Assembly (NCBI GenBank): GCA_024279045.1
Contig: JAJRRZ010000250.1
Coordinates: forward strand, 1-8,156
Origin: Alphaproteobacteria bacterium
GTDB lineage: Bacteria > Pseudomonadota > Alphaproteobacteria > Rhizobiales > Aestuariivirgaceae
Reading direction: 5' to 3'
DNA: 8,156 bases
Of this stretch, positions 1-7,218 are shown piece by piece (positions within the stretch are counted from its first letter, which is position 1; each line of letters begins with the position of its first letter). A model generated the notes under the pieces. That model did not search any database, was not told the origin of the DNA, and saw only the letters and a program-made list of their open reading frames with translations. The translations under genes were made by a program, and so were the position numbers.

Positions 1-540
1 ACTACCGATACTGCTTCGGCCCGTTCCGACAAACGGCGCAACAGGCTCGCTCTTTACGGGCCAATGTCATTCATCGGGCTGGTCTTTGCCGTGATGGCCT
101 TCATTGGCGATCAGGGCTTCAAGCTGCTGATGCTGGGCATCATCGATATCGATTCCTGGCCATATCCGCGCATCGAGGTCGCGCCCTTCTTCGATATCAT
201 CCTGGCCTGGAACCGCGGCATCTCCTACGGCTGGTTTGCTCAACATTCCGAGGCCGGGCGCTGGCTGCTCATCGGCATTACCGGCATCATCACCATCGCC
301 CTGTGGTTCTGGCTGGCACGCCAGCGCCGTCCGTTGCCCGCTGCCGGCATCGGCCTCATCATCGGTGGCGCGTCAGCCAACATCCTCGACCGCATCGTGC
401 ACGGCGCGGTGGCGGATTTCTTCTGGTTTCACGCAGGCCGCTTCTCGTGGTATGTGTTCAATCTGGCCGATGTCGCCATCGTTGCCGGGGCGTTGCTCAT
501 CCTGTATGATTCCATCAGCAATGGCGACGACGAAACATGA
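1..540 (+). CDS. lspA: Signal peptidase II (prolipoprotein signal peptidase), probably 5'-partial
   Basis: Inner-membrane aspartyl protease that cleaves the signal peptide of diacylglyceryl-modified prolipoproteins. Numbering from the ATG at 64, the family landmarks are D16-Q17 in the first membrane segment, N50-R-G-I-S-Y-G near 50-56, G-G-A-S-A-N-I-L-D-R at 101-110 and F-N-L-A-D at 132-136. D109 and D136 are the expected catalytic pair. Several hydrophobic segments fit the four-helix fold, and 158 residues is close to the family norm. The frame is open from base 1 to the ATG at 64, encoding a short polar, basic lead (R-S-D-K-R-R-N-R) before the first helix. The ATG at 64 has no good ribosome site and would begin inside that helix. 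I therefore think the real start is left of the window, with 64 as the fallback. The stop is at 538-540. In related bacteria ileS usually precedes this gene. The family call is very secure; the start is not. Confidence 0.95.
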   Translation, partial: TTDTASARSDKRRNRLALYGPMSFIGLVFAVMAFIGDQGFKLLMLGIIDIDSWPYPRIEVAPFFDIILAWNRGISYGWFAQHSEAGRWLLIGITGIITIALWFWLARQRRPLPAAGIGLIIGGASANILDRIVHGAVADFFWFHAGRFSWYVFNLADVAIVAGALLILYDSISNGDDET

Positions 541-602
541 AATTGACGTGAGCTGCGGCCCCTGCCACAAACCCGCCACGCTCCGGCAGCATAGGCAACC
601 TC

Positions 603-1106
603 ATGATGACACCACGCAACAGAATGCTGATTGCCGTGGCTCCGCTGGCTCTGCTGCTGGCGGGCTGCGCCGAAACCACGTTCCAGGACACGCTGGGCAT
701 TGGCAAGAGCGCGCCGGACGAAACGAGGGTGCGCACCGTGCAGCCACTCTCCGTGCCGCCAGACCTGGATCTGCGCCCACCGGCAGAAAACACTCGCCCC
801 GCAACCACTGCACAGGCCACTGTGGATAGCGCGCCTGGCCTGAGCGCTCCGCCAGGTGGCGCTGGCGCACCCGCTGCACCCGCCACCAGCCAGCGCTCCA
901 CCATGCCTGTAGCCCCGGCATCCACCGAAAGCAGCTTCTACGACATCTACAAGAAGCACGGCATATCCCTCTACAAGCCCGATGGCACTAAGAAGAAAGT
1001 CAGCGAGCTGAACCGCGAACTGGCGGAAAAACTGAAGGAAGAAAAACGCCGCAAGAACCCGCGCTACGGCACCATCTTCAACATCGACAGCCTGTGGAAG
1101 GACTGA
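603..1106 (+). CDS. bamF: Small outer-membrane lipoprotein, BamF/DUF3035-like
   Basis: A 167-residue predicted lipoprotein. After a short basic start and a hydrophobic stretch (about 8-19) comes the lipobox L-A-G-C at 19-22, so C22 should be lipidated. The residue after it is Ala, not Asp, which suggests outer-membrane sorting. Next is the segment D-T-L-G-I-G-K, then R-T-V-Q-P-L-S-V-P-P-D-L, the core motif I associate with DUF3035, described as the alphaproteobacterial BamF subunit of the beta-barrel assembly machine. A Pro/Ala/Thr-rich linker follows (about 60-107). The C-terminus is basic and conserved-looking, with K-P-D-G-T-K-K-K, E-L-N-R-E-L and N-P-R-Y-G-T-I-F-N-I. It lies 62 bp after lspA, whose product would process it, and its TGA shares a base with the next start. 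ATG at 606 is an alternative start. The lipoprotein call is firm; the BamF role rests on motif recall and context. Confidence 0.8.
   Translation: MMTPRNRMLIAVAPLALLLAGCAETTFQDTLGIGKSAPDETRVRTVQPLSVPPDLDLRPPAENTRPATTAQATVDSAPGLSAPPGGAGAPAAPATSQRSTMPVAPASTESSFYDIYKKHGISLYKPDGTKKKVSELNRELAEKLKEEKRRKNPRYGTIFNIDSLWKD
1096..1102 (+). promoter_or_regulatory. Ribosome binding site inside the lipoprotein gene that sets the first M16 start
   Basis: The purine run GGAAGGA lies 3 bases before the ATG at 1106, inside the last codons of the lipoprotein gene. The ATG overlaps the upstream stop as TGATG. An in-frame GTG at 1094 would put the Shine-Dalgarno within the coding region, so I prefer 1106. The arrangement suggests translational coupling. 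Confidence 0.6.
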
Positions 1107-2542
1107 TGCACGCTCCCCTGCCCCGACTGCTCGCCACATTGTTCGCGCTGATGCTGCTGGCCGCCCAGCCAGCCCGCGCACTGAACGTCAAGGTGCACAC
1201 TTTCACCCTGGACAACGGTATGCAGGTGGTGGTCATCCCCGATCACCGCGCGCCAGTGGTTACCCACATGGTATGGTATCGCGTCGGCGCGGCGGACGAA
1301 CCGGCAGGCAAGACCGGCCTGACACATTACTTGGAACATCTGCTGTTCAAGGGCACGAAGAAGATCAAGCCCGGCGAGTTCTCGAAAATCGTCAAACGCC
1401 ACGGCGGCAACGACAACGCCTTCACCAGCCGCGACTACACCGCCTATTTCCAGCGCATCGCCAAGGAGCACCTGCCGCTGGTGATGGAACTGGAGGCCGA
1501 CCGCATCGCCAACCTCCAGCTTTCGGAAAAGGACGTGAAGACCGAGCTGGAGGTAATCAAGGAAGAGCGCCGCATGCGCACCGAGAACGACCCGCGCGCG
1601 CTGTTTTCCGAGCGGTTGTATGCGGCGCTGTTCACCGCCCACCCCTACCGCCGCCCGGTGGTAGGCTGGATGGCCGACGTGGAACATCTGACGCTGGCTG
1701 ACGTTATGGCCCATTACCGCCGTTTCTACACCCCGGCCAACGCCATCGTCGTGGTGGCTGGCGATGTAACGCCGGAAGAGGTGAAGAAACTGGCGGAGAA
1801 ATACTATGCGCCGCTGAAGAACACCGCGCCGAAAACCATTCGCTGGCGCACGCCGGAGCCGCCGCCACTCACCGAGCGGCGGCTGACCATGCGCGATCCG
1901 CGCGTGCGCCAACCAACTTTCCAGCGCCTTTATGTGGCCCCGGCCTATCGCACCGCCAAAGGCAAGGAGGCCCATGCGCTGGATGTGCTGGCCGAGGCCT
2001 TGGGTGGCGGCACCACCTCGGTGCTGTATCGCAAGCTGGTGGTGCAGGAGCAGGTCGCGGCCTTCGCCGGCGCGTTCTACTCCGGCAATGACCGCGATTA
2101 TGGTACTTTTGGCATCTATGCCGTGCCCGCGCCGGGCACCTCGCCGGAAAAGCTGGAGGCGCGTATCGACGCCACATTGCGCGAAGTGCTGGCCAACGGC
2201 ATCAATGAAAAACGCCTGACCCGCACGAAAAACGCCATGATCGCCTCGGCCATCTATGCGCTGGATTCGCAATTTGCCCTGGCGCGCATCTTTGGTTCGG
2301 CGCTGACTGCCGATTCCACCATCGACAGCGTGCTGCAATGGGACGAGCGCATCGCCACGGTAAGCGGCGAGGATATGCTCGCTGCCGCACGCAAGGTGCT
2401 CAAGCCCGCCAACAGCGTCAGCGGTTGGTTGCTGCCCGCGCCACGCAAGACAGCCAGCGCCGCACAGGCAACGCCTGCGAAGGCAATGCCTGCGGCAAGA
2501 GCGCCTGCGAAGGCAACATCCGGTGAGGAAAGGAAACAATGA
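1106..2542 (+). CDS. Periplasmic M16 (pitrilysin/insulinase-type) zinc peptidase, catalytic subunit
   Basis: A 478-residue zinc metallopeptidase of family M16, probably secreted. An N-terminal signal peptide is visible (basic R7, hydrophobic 8-20, likely cleavage after A-R-A at 25). The zinc site H74-Y-L-E77-H78 is intact. The third ligand is expected in the acidic helix E147-L-E-V-I-K-E-E154, most likely E153 or E154, at the usual distance of about 75 residues. The second M16 domain (about 190-430) has a glycine-rich loop L299-G-G-G-T-T-S-V-L-Y-R, but it is followed by V-Q-E-Q-V-A and not the R...Y substrate-binding pair. The protein ends in an Ala/Pro/Lys-rich tail (about 450-478) carrying a short tandem repeat. 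It overlaps the lipoprotein stop by one base and the next M16 start by four. It resembles the catalytic half of heterodimeric M16B peptidases. The substrate is unknown. A GTG at 1094 would add four residues. Confidence 0.93.
   Translation: MHAPLPRLLATLFALMLLAAQPARALNVKVHTFTLDNGMQVVVIPDHRAPVVTHMVWYRVGAADEPAGKTGLTHYLEHLLFKGTKKIKPGEFSKIVKRHGGNDNAFTSRDYTAYFQRIAKEHLPLVMELEADRIANLQLSEKDVKTELEVIKEERRMRTENDPRALFSERLYAALFTAHPYRRPVVGWMADVEHLTLADVMAHYRRFYTPANAIVVVAGDVTPEEVKKLAEKYYAPLKNTAPKTIRWRTPEPPPLTERRLTMRDPRVRQPTFQRLYVAPAYRTAKGKEAHALDVLAEALGGGTTSVLYRKLVVQEQVAAFAGAFYSGNDRDYGTFGIYAVPAPGTSPEKLEARIDATLREVLANGINEKRLTRTKNAMIASAIYALDSQFALARIFGSALTADSTIDSVLQWDERIATVSGEDMLAAARKVLKPANSVSGWLLPAPRKTASAAQATPAKAMPAARAPAKATSGEERKQ
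2471..2515 (+). repeat. Three tandem 15-bp units coding for a Pro-Ala-rich tail
   Basis: Units at 2471-2485, 2486-2500 and 2501-2515 read ACGCCTGCGAAGGCA, ATGCCTGCGGCAAGA and GCGCCTGCGAAGGCA. They encode T-P-A-K-A, M-P-A-A-R and A-P-A-K-A (residues 456-470 of the first M16 protein). The first and third units are identical over 14 of 15 bases; the middle one has diverged. The reading frame is kept, so copy number could change without disrupting the enzyme core. Confidence 0.75.
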
Positions 2543-3942
2543 GCGGCATGTTGCGCCAACTTCTGCTCGGCTTCGCGGCACTGCTGATCATGCTGGTGCC
2601 TGCCCACGCCGTGCAGGTGAAGGAAATCATCACGCCGAAAGGCTTCAAGGTGTGGTTCGCCGAGGATCACACCGTACCCATCATTGCGCTCAACTACGCC
2701 TTCAAGGGTGGCGCGGCGGCAGATCCCGCGGGCAAGCGCGGGCTGGCCAACTTCCTTTCCGCCATGCTCGATGAAGGCGCCGGCACACTGGATTCGGCTG
2801 CCTTTCAGGAGAAGATGGAGGAGCTGGCCTTCTCCGTGAGCCATTCCGCCGGGCAGGACTGGTTCTCCGGTTCGTTTCGCACCCTGTCGCGCAACCGCGA
2901 CGAATCGTTCAGACTGCTGGCGCTGGCCATCAACCACCCGCGCTTCGACCTGAAACCCATCGCCCGCATCCGCCGCCAGTTGCTCGTGGGGCTGAAAAGC
3001 AGGCAGCAGGACCCAAACCATCAGGCCTGGACAGCCTTCAGGAAGGCGCTGTTCGGCGATCACCCTTATGCGCTGGATGCCGATGGCGACGAAAAGGGCA
3101 TCTCGGCAATTACCGCCTCCGACCTGCGCAACCTGCACAAGCGGCTGTTCGCCCGCGATAACCTGATCATCACCGCCGCCGGCGACATCTCGCCGGAAGA
3201 ACTGGCCCGGCTCGTCGACAGCGTCTTTGGCAACCTCCCGGAAAAGGCAGCCATGCCGGAAACACCCACGCCGGACATGCCCGGGCAGGCGCGCGAAATC
3301 GTGCTGAAAAAAACCATTCCGCAGACCATCATCATCATGGGCCACGGCGGCCTGCTGCGCAACGATCCGGACTTCATCCCCGCCTATGTGGTCAACCACA
3401 TCCTCGGCGGCGGTGGCTTCGGCTCCAGGCTCATGGAAGAGGTGCGCGAGAAGAACGGACTGGCCTATTCGGTCTATTCCGCCATGTTTGCCTACGACAA
3501 GGCCGGTGTATTCTTTGCCCAGGCCAGCACGGTGAATGCCCGCGCCCGTCAGGCATTGTCGCTGATGAAACAGCAGATCGCCCGCGTGGCAAAAGAAGGC
3601 GTAACCGGGCAGGAGCTGGCCGAAGCGAAGAAATATCTCATCGGCTCCTGGCCGCTGCGCTTCGATTCCACCACGAAGATTGCATCCATGCTGCTGGGAT
3701 TGCGCCGCCAGGGGCTGGGGATCGATTACATCAACAAGCGCAACGACCTGATGCGCGCCGTAACGCTGGAAGATGCGCGCCGAGCCGCCCGCCGCCTGCT
3801 GCATCCCGATCGGCTGCAAGTGGTGCTATACGGCTCACCCGACGCCCCCGCCACGGGCGGAGATGCAACCTACGGCAAGGATGCGGCCCGGCAGGGCGGA
3901 ACCGCTGCCAGTCCGTCGCCTGCCAGGGCCTCCGGCGGCTGA
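2539..3942 (+). CDS. Periplasmic M16 peptidase-like protein, non-catalytic partner subunit
   Basis: A 467-residue M16-family protein with a signal peptide (hydrophobic 7-21, likely cleavage after A-H-A at 24). The region that should carry H-x-x-E-H reads G68-L-A-N71-F-L-S74-A75-M-L. All three residues are replaced, so it should not bind catalytic zinc. It does have the other M16 signature: a glycine-rich loop L289-G-G-G-G-F-G-S-R297 and E301-V-R303-E-K-N-G-L-A-Y310-S, the R/Y pair thought to hold substrate. The upstream protein shows the opposite pattern, so the two probably form one heterodimer, as described for a Sphingomonas M16B enzyme. ATG overlaps the upstream TGA as ATGA, preceded by AAGGA at 2530-2534. 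An ATG at 2548 is a minor alternative. The last 35 or so residues are Gly/Ala/Ser/Pro-rich and probably disordered. Family and inactivation are clear; dimerisation is inference. Confidence 0.92.
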   Translation: MSGMLRQLLLGFAALLIMLVPAHAVQVKEIITPKGFKVWFAEDHTVPIIALNYAFKGGAAADPAGKRGLANFLSAMLDEGAGTLDSAAFQEKMEELAFSVSHSAGQDWFSGSFRTLSRNRDESFRLLALAINHPRFDLKPIARIRRQLLVGLKSRQQDPNHQAWTAFRKALFGDHPYALDADGDEKGISAITASDLRNLHKRLFARDNLIITAAGDISPEELARLVDSVFGNLPEKAAMPETPTPDMPGQAREIVLKKTIPQTIIIMGHGGLLRNDPDFIPAYVVNHILGGGGFGSRLMEEVREKNGLAYSVYSAMFAYDKAGVFFAQASTVNARARQALSLMKQQIARVAKEGVTGQELAEAKKYLIGSWPLRFDSTTKIASMLLGLRRQGLGIDYINKRNDLMRAVTLEDARRAARRLLHPDRLQVVLYGSPDAPATGGDATYGKDAARQGGTAASPSPARASGG

Positions 3943-4043
3943 ACCCGGCATTCACCGCCACCCGCAAGCACATACGGGGCTTAACTTGCCCGCGGTGCTG
4001 CGTCATAGGCATGGCCCATTCACGGACTTCCACAAGATGATGC

Positions 4044-4061
4044 GCGGGCTGGCATGCCCGC
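4044..4061 (+). other. Perfect GC-rich hairpin in the rpmG leader
   Basis: GCGGGC (4044-4049) and GCCCGC (4056-4061) form a perfect 6-bp stem with the 6-base loop TGGCAT. It ends 26 bases before the rpmG start. No T-run follows, so it does not look like an intrinsic terminator for the M16 operon. It could be a leader structure or chance in GC-rich DNA. Confidence 0.3.
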
Positions 4062-4087
4062 CTCGACGAAACATCCGGAGAGCAATC

Positions 4088-4255
4088 ATGGCCAAGGCGA
4101 CAACCATCAAGATCAAGCTGGTAAGCACCGCCGGCACCGGCTTCTATTATGTTACGAAAAAGAACACCCGCAACATGCCGGAGAAGATGGTGAAGCGCAA
4201 ATACGACCCTGTCGCCCGCAAGCACGTGGAATTCCGCGAGGCCAAGATCAAGTAG
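4088..4255 (+). CDS. rpmG: 50S ribosomal protein L33
   Basis: A 55-residue basic protein of the large ribosomal subunit. The sequence follows bacterial L33 closely: an N-terminal [11 protein letters not shown], then the strand around G-F-Y-Y-V-T-K-K-N, and the C-terminal [17 protein letters not shown]. It contains no cysteine, so it is the zinc-independent (C-minus) form. The frame is open for about 105 codons upstream, but L33 length and GGAG at 4077-4080, 7 bases before the ATG, fix the start at 4088. It lies 145 bp after the M16 pair. Within that spacer TTAACT (3981-3986) with CATAGG (4004-4009) at 17 bases is only a poor promoter match. Its last 8 bases overlap the end of aat on the other strand. 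Identification is essentially certain. Confidence 0.97.
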   Translation: MAKATTIKIKLVSTAGTGFYYVTKKNTRNMPEKMVKRKYDPVARKHVEFREAKIK

Positions 4256-4946
4256 CGCTGCTGCTGTCCTCTCCGCTTCTTTCCTTGCGCGCCGCCGCCA
4301 AGGCCCAGTGCAGGACTGTCTCCGGCTCGTCATCGTGCCGGAAAGACAGGAAGTCGGCACGCCTGTTGATGGCGCGCTCCAGCAGCAGATGATAGGCATG
4401 GCGCGGAATCTCCACCGCACCGAAGCGCTTCAGGTGTTCGGTCGTGAACTGCGTGTCCAGCAGCATATAGCCACCAGCGTTCAGCCGCGCCACCAGATGC
4501 ACCAGCGCCACCTTCGAGGCATCGCGCACGCGAGAGAACATGCTCTCGCCAAAGAATGCCGCGCCCAATGACACACCATAGAGCCCACCCACCAGCTCGC
4601 CATCGCGCCAGCATTCCACGGAGTGGGCAAAACCGCGTTCATGCAGCCGCGTGTAGGCCTCGCGGATCAGATCACTGATCCAGGTACTGCGCCGCCCCGG
4701 CGCCGGTTCCGCACAGGCGGCAATGACCTGCCCGAACGCACTGTTCACCCGCACCTGGAAGGGCCGCTGGCGGATGAACCGGCGCAACCGCCGCGGCACA
4801 TGAAAGCCGTCCAGCGGAATGATCCCGCGCAGATTTGGATCCACCCAGAAGATCTCCTTGTCGCCCGCGCCCTCGGCCATGGTAAAAACGCCCGCCGCAT
4901 AGGCGCGCAGCAGCACTTCCGGCGTCAGGTACATCTCGTGCTTCAT
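4248..4946 (-). CDS. aat: Leucyl/phenylalanyl-tRNA--protein transferase
   Basis: Cytoplasmic transferase that moves Leu or Phe from charged tRNA to the N-terminal Arg or Lys of proteins, marking them for ClpS/ClpAP degradation (N-end rule). The 232 residues include the opening [16 protein letters not shown]34-V-D-P, T-W89-[14 protein letters not shown] (101-113), L-V-G-G-L-Y-G-V (118-125), G133-E-S-M-F-S and D164-T-Q166-F-T-T-E-H-L. By spacing, W89, E134 and Q166 correspond to E. coli W111, E156 and Q188. The ATG at 4946 gives a normal-length protein; an in-frame ATG at 4934 is an alternative, and neither has a strong ribosome site. The frame stays open far upstream, but that part is the non-coding strand of the next gene. 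The stop overlaps the end of rpmG by 8 bp. It diverges from the gene at 5070. Confidence 0.96.
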   Translation of the reverse strand: MKHEMYLTPEVLLRAYAAGVFTMAEGAGDKEIFWVDPNLRGIIPLDGFHVPRRLRRFIRQRPFQVRVNSAFGQVIAACAEPAPGRRSTWISDLIREAYTRLHERGFAHSVECWRDGELVGGLYGVSLGAAFFGESMFSRVRDASKVALVHLVARLNAGGYMLLDTQFTTEHLKRFGAVEIPRHAYHLLLERAINRRADFLSFRHDDEPETVLHWALAAARKERSGEDSSSAT

Positions 4947-4976
4947 GGCAGGCGATATACACCGCCACGCAGCGAA

Positions 4977-5005
4977 AAGCACGCCCCATCCGCCGAGACG
5001 TGCTT
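4977..5005. other. Inverted repeat AAGCACG / CGTGCTT in the aat divergent spacer
   Basis: AAGCACG (4977-4983) and CGTGCTT (4999-5005) are perfect inverted arms separated by 15 bases. A third copy, CGTGCTT, lies at 4937-4943, across the first codons of aat. The right arm overlaps TTGACG (5004-5009), a good -35-like hexamer for the rightward gene, but the best -10 at normal spacing is poor. It could be an operator; there is no direct evidence. Confidence 0.3.
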
Positions 5006-5069
5006 GACGCCACATGCTGCCTGCCCCTACCTGTGCAGGGGGATATGGTCTCATCCGGGTTCTTGCACC

Positions 5070-5951
5070 ATGAACGGCAACAAAGGCAGCGCCAACGACA
5101 ACACCTTTGCCACGCCGCAGCAACTGGCCCGCGCCGTGGAGGAGCACACTCCTGCCCAGGCGCTGGCGCTGGCGGTGCGCCAGGCGCTGCGCACGCTGCC
5201 ACTGCTCAGCCTGTGGCTGGATACCGACGAGGAAGAAGCCCTGCCCGCCGTGCTGCCTACCCTGCGCCCGCTGGCTGCGGCTCATGCCATGGCGCTGGCC
5301 CAGGCCGAGCACGAAGCAGGCATGTCCACAGCGGGCGAGGATGCCACCGTGCAGCGCCTGTTGCCGGCAGCTGAAGAAGCCGGTCTGCTGGCGGCGGATG
5401 TGGATTCCGCCATTCGCCATGCCACCAAGGCTATCTCGCAGGCCACCTCCGTGGTGGCCAACCGCCGCACTCAGCAAGCCTTCATGCACACACGCAATGC
5501 CTGTGCGGCTGCCGTGCGCGCCGCCTATGCCGCCTCTGCCGGATCCGATGCCCGCGCCGCCGCCCGCGCACTGGCCCACATGGCGCAACTGTTTGATGGC
5601 TACGCCCCCATTCATGCCGACATGCAGGCCATGCGCCGTGCTGACGGCACAACACATCAGCATGCGCAATGGCTGCTGCGCCAGCCACTGTGGCTGACCG
5701 CGGAACAACCCGGCTGGGCCAGCGAAGGCTGGAAAGCCATGCGCGAGATCCTGCTGGCCCGCGAAGGCGAAGGATGGCAGGTATGGACCGACTGGTTCGA
5801 TGCCTTGCTTGATCCTGCCGGTTCCCAGGCCCCGCCGGATGCGGCCAGCGCCCGCGCCCGGCTGCAACTGCCCGAAGCCTTCTGGCGGCAGGGGCCGAAA
5901 ATCGCCAACGAGGCCATTGCCGCACTGTTGCGCCAGCACGACGGGGCCTGA
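5070..5951 (+). CDS. Alanine-rich protein of unknown function with a Trp-rich C-terminal module
   Basis: I cannot assign a function. The 293-residue protein has no signal peptide or convincing membrane segment and is probably cytoplasmic and helical. Residues 15-75 are an Ala/Leu-rich region around [14 protein letters not shown]. Residues 130-180 are Ala-rich helix with few prolines. The C-terminus is distinctive: P-L-W (206-208), W216, W221, W236-Q-V-W-T-D-W-F, then [21 protein letters not shown] (267-287). I recall similar segments (W-x-V-W-x-D-W-Y, then Q-G-P-A-x-x-N-x-E-I) in many uncharacterised alphaproteobacterial proteins. The plus strand was chosen for its ordinary composition; the antisense translation is Gly/His/Cys-rich like a shadow frame. 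ATG at 5070 is the first plausible start but has only a weak ribosome site. It stands alone, divergent from aat, 111 bp before ribF. Confidence 0.8.
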   Translation: MNGNKGSANDNTFATPQQLARAVEEHTPAQALALAVRQALRTLPLLSLWLDTDEEEALPAVLPTLRPLAAAHAMALAQAEHEAGMSTAGEDATVQRLLPAAEEAGLLAADVDSAIRHATKAISQATSVVANRRTQQAFMHTRNACAAAVRAAYAASAGSDARAAARALAHMAQLFDGYAPIHADMQAMRRADGTTHQHAQWLLRQPLWLTAEQPGWASEGWKAMREILLAREGEGWQVWTDWFDALLDPAGSQAPPDAASARARLQLPEAFWRQGPKIANEAIAALLRQHDGA

Positions 5952-6062
5952 CCTCCTCTCCTGGCGAAAGCAAGAGACAATGATGCCGCCGATTGCCGAA
6001 GGGCGGCGGCTGGCGTATTGTTGATGCCGCAATCCCGCAAAGCAAGGCATTGCTCATTCCGC

Positions 6063-7133
6063 ATGAATACCACCCAGACACATCACTGGCCGCTGCTGGT
6101 GCGGCTCGATGCTCCCGCGCCGCCACAAGCGCGCGAGGCCATCATCGCCATTGGCAACTTCGACGGCATGCACCGTGGCCATCAGGCCCTGCTGCAGCGG
6201 GCACGGGAAATTGCCGAGCCGGACATCCCCTGGGGTGTGCTTACGCTGGAGCCGCATCCGCGCGACGTGTTCCGCCCGGACGAACCGGTGTTCCGCCTTT
6301 CGCCACTACCCATGAAGCATCGCCTGCTGCGCGGATTGGGGGCGGACATTCTTGCCGTGCTGCCATTTTCGCGCGAAATGGCCATGCTGGAGGCGGAAGA
6401 GTTCGTCCGTCGATTCCTGGTGGAAGGGCTGGCCGCCGCACACGTGATCACCGGCTATGACTTTCACTTCGGTCATGGCCGCAAGGGCAACCCGGAGCTG
6501 ATGTGTCAACTGGGCGGCAAATACGGCTTTGCCGTCAGCATCGTCGAACAGGTTACCAATGACGATGGCATCGCGCCATTTGCCTCTTCGGCCATTCGCA
6601 CACATCTCAGGCGCGGCCACGTGGAGGCCGCCATGCACGAGCTGGGCTATTGGTGGATGGTGGAAGGCGAGGTGATCCCCGGCGAACAGCGCGGACGCGA
6701 GATGGGTTTTCCCACCGTCAACATCGCCCTGCCCCCCGGTGCGGAACCGAAGGAAGGCATATACGCCATGCGCGTGCGCCTGGGCGATAGCCCTGCCGGC
6801 CCTGCTGATGCCACCGGCCTGCCGCCGATGCCGCATTCCTCCGGCTGGTTCGGTGCTGGTTACGTGGGCCGCCGCCCCACCTTCGAAAGCGATGGCAGGC
6901 GCTTGCTGGAAGTGCACCTGCTGGATTTCGATACCGATCTCTATGGGCGGCGGCTGTGCGTGGATTTTGTAGGATTCATCCGCGAGGACAGGAAATTCAC
7001 CGGCATGGAGGAGTTGCAGCGCCAGATGCAGACCGATATCGCCACCATCCGCGCCTATCTTGTCTCGTTGATCGACAACGACCCGGCCACCCGCTGGCCC
7101 CTGGGACAACTGCAGCACAACGGCGCGCTATAA
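6063..7133 (+). CDS. ribF: Bifunctional riboflavin kinase / FAD synthetase
   Basis: Makes FMN from riboflavin and then FAD from FMN and ATP, in the cytoplasm. Numbering from 6063 (356 residues), the N-terminal adenylyltransferase domain has G31-N-F-D-G-M-H37-R-G-H40, the nucleotide-binding HxGH site, then G-Y-D-F-H-F-G-H-G-R-K-G-N and S-S-A-I-R. The C-terminal flavokinase domain has G-E-V-I-P-G-E-Q-R-G-R-E-M-G-F-P-T-V-N (202-220), G-R-R-P-T-F (269-274) and L-L-E-V-H-L with the expected catalytic Glu. A Pro/Ala-rich stretch (about 241-261) looks like an insertion before the strand that leads to R-R-P-T-F. ATG at 6063 fits RibF N-termini best. In-frame TTG at 6018 and ATG at 6024 would add 15 or 13 residues, and none has a strong ribosome site. 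In relatives ribF often sits upstream of ileS-lspA; here it is about 5.5 kb downstream of lspA. It converges with ntrC. Confidence 0.95.
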   Translation: MNTTQTHHWPLLVRLDAPAPPQAREAIIAIGNFDGMHRGHQALLQRAREIAEPDIPWGVLTLEPHPRDVFRPDEPVFRLSPLPMKHRLLRGLGADILAVLPFSREMAMLEAEEFVRRFLVEGLAAAHVITGYDFHFGHGRKGNPELMCQLGGKYGFAVSIVEQVTNDDGIAPFASSAIRTHLRRGHVEAAMHELGYWWMVEGEVIPGEQRGREMGFPTVNIALPPGAEPKEGIYAMRVRLGDSPAGPADATGLPPMPHSSGWFGAGYVGRRPTFESDGRRLLEVHLLDFDTDLYGRRLCVDFVGFIREDRKFTGMEELQRQMQTDIATIRAYLVSLIDNDPATRWPLGQLQHNGAL

Positions 7134-7218
7134 CCATTCACATTGCCACAAACGCCCCTGCCCTTCTGCCCTGTGCCGCTCACTTTTTCTTGCCGTTTGA
7201 CATTCCGGCTCCTGGCGC

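Noticed and set aside
543..571. Promoter-like TTGACG (543-548) with CACAAA (566-571), 17-base spacing, before the lipoprotein gene
   Set aside because: The -10 element matches only 3 of 6 bases, and the gene can be transcribed from the lspA side; not strong enough to list.
1064..3819. Very long antisense open frames (505 and 521 codons) opposite the M16 genes
   Set aside because: The translations are rich in His, Arg, Gly and Gln with no family motif, as expected for shadow frames in high-GC DNA. The plus-strand proteins are clear M16 members.
5985..6007. GCCGCC / GGCGGC stem 33 bp after the unknown gene, as a terminator
   Set aside because: The stem is 6 bp with an 11-base loop and no T-run follows, so it does not meet the usual pattern of an intrinsic terminator.
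4947..6050. Open frame continuing upstream of aat for about 1.1 kb on the minus strand
   Set aside because: Aat is about 200-240 residues, and the ATG at 4946 gives that. The upstream part lies antisense to the gene at 5070-5951 and has shadow-like composition.
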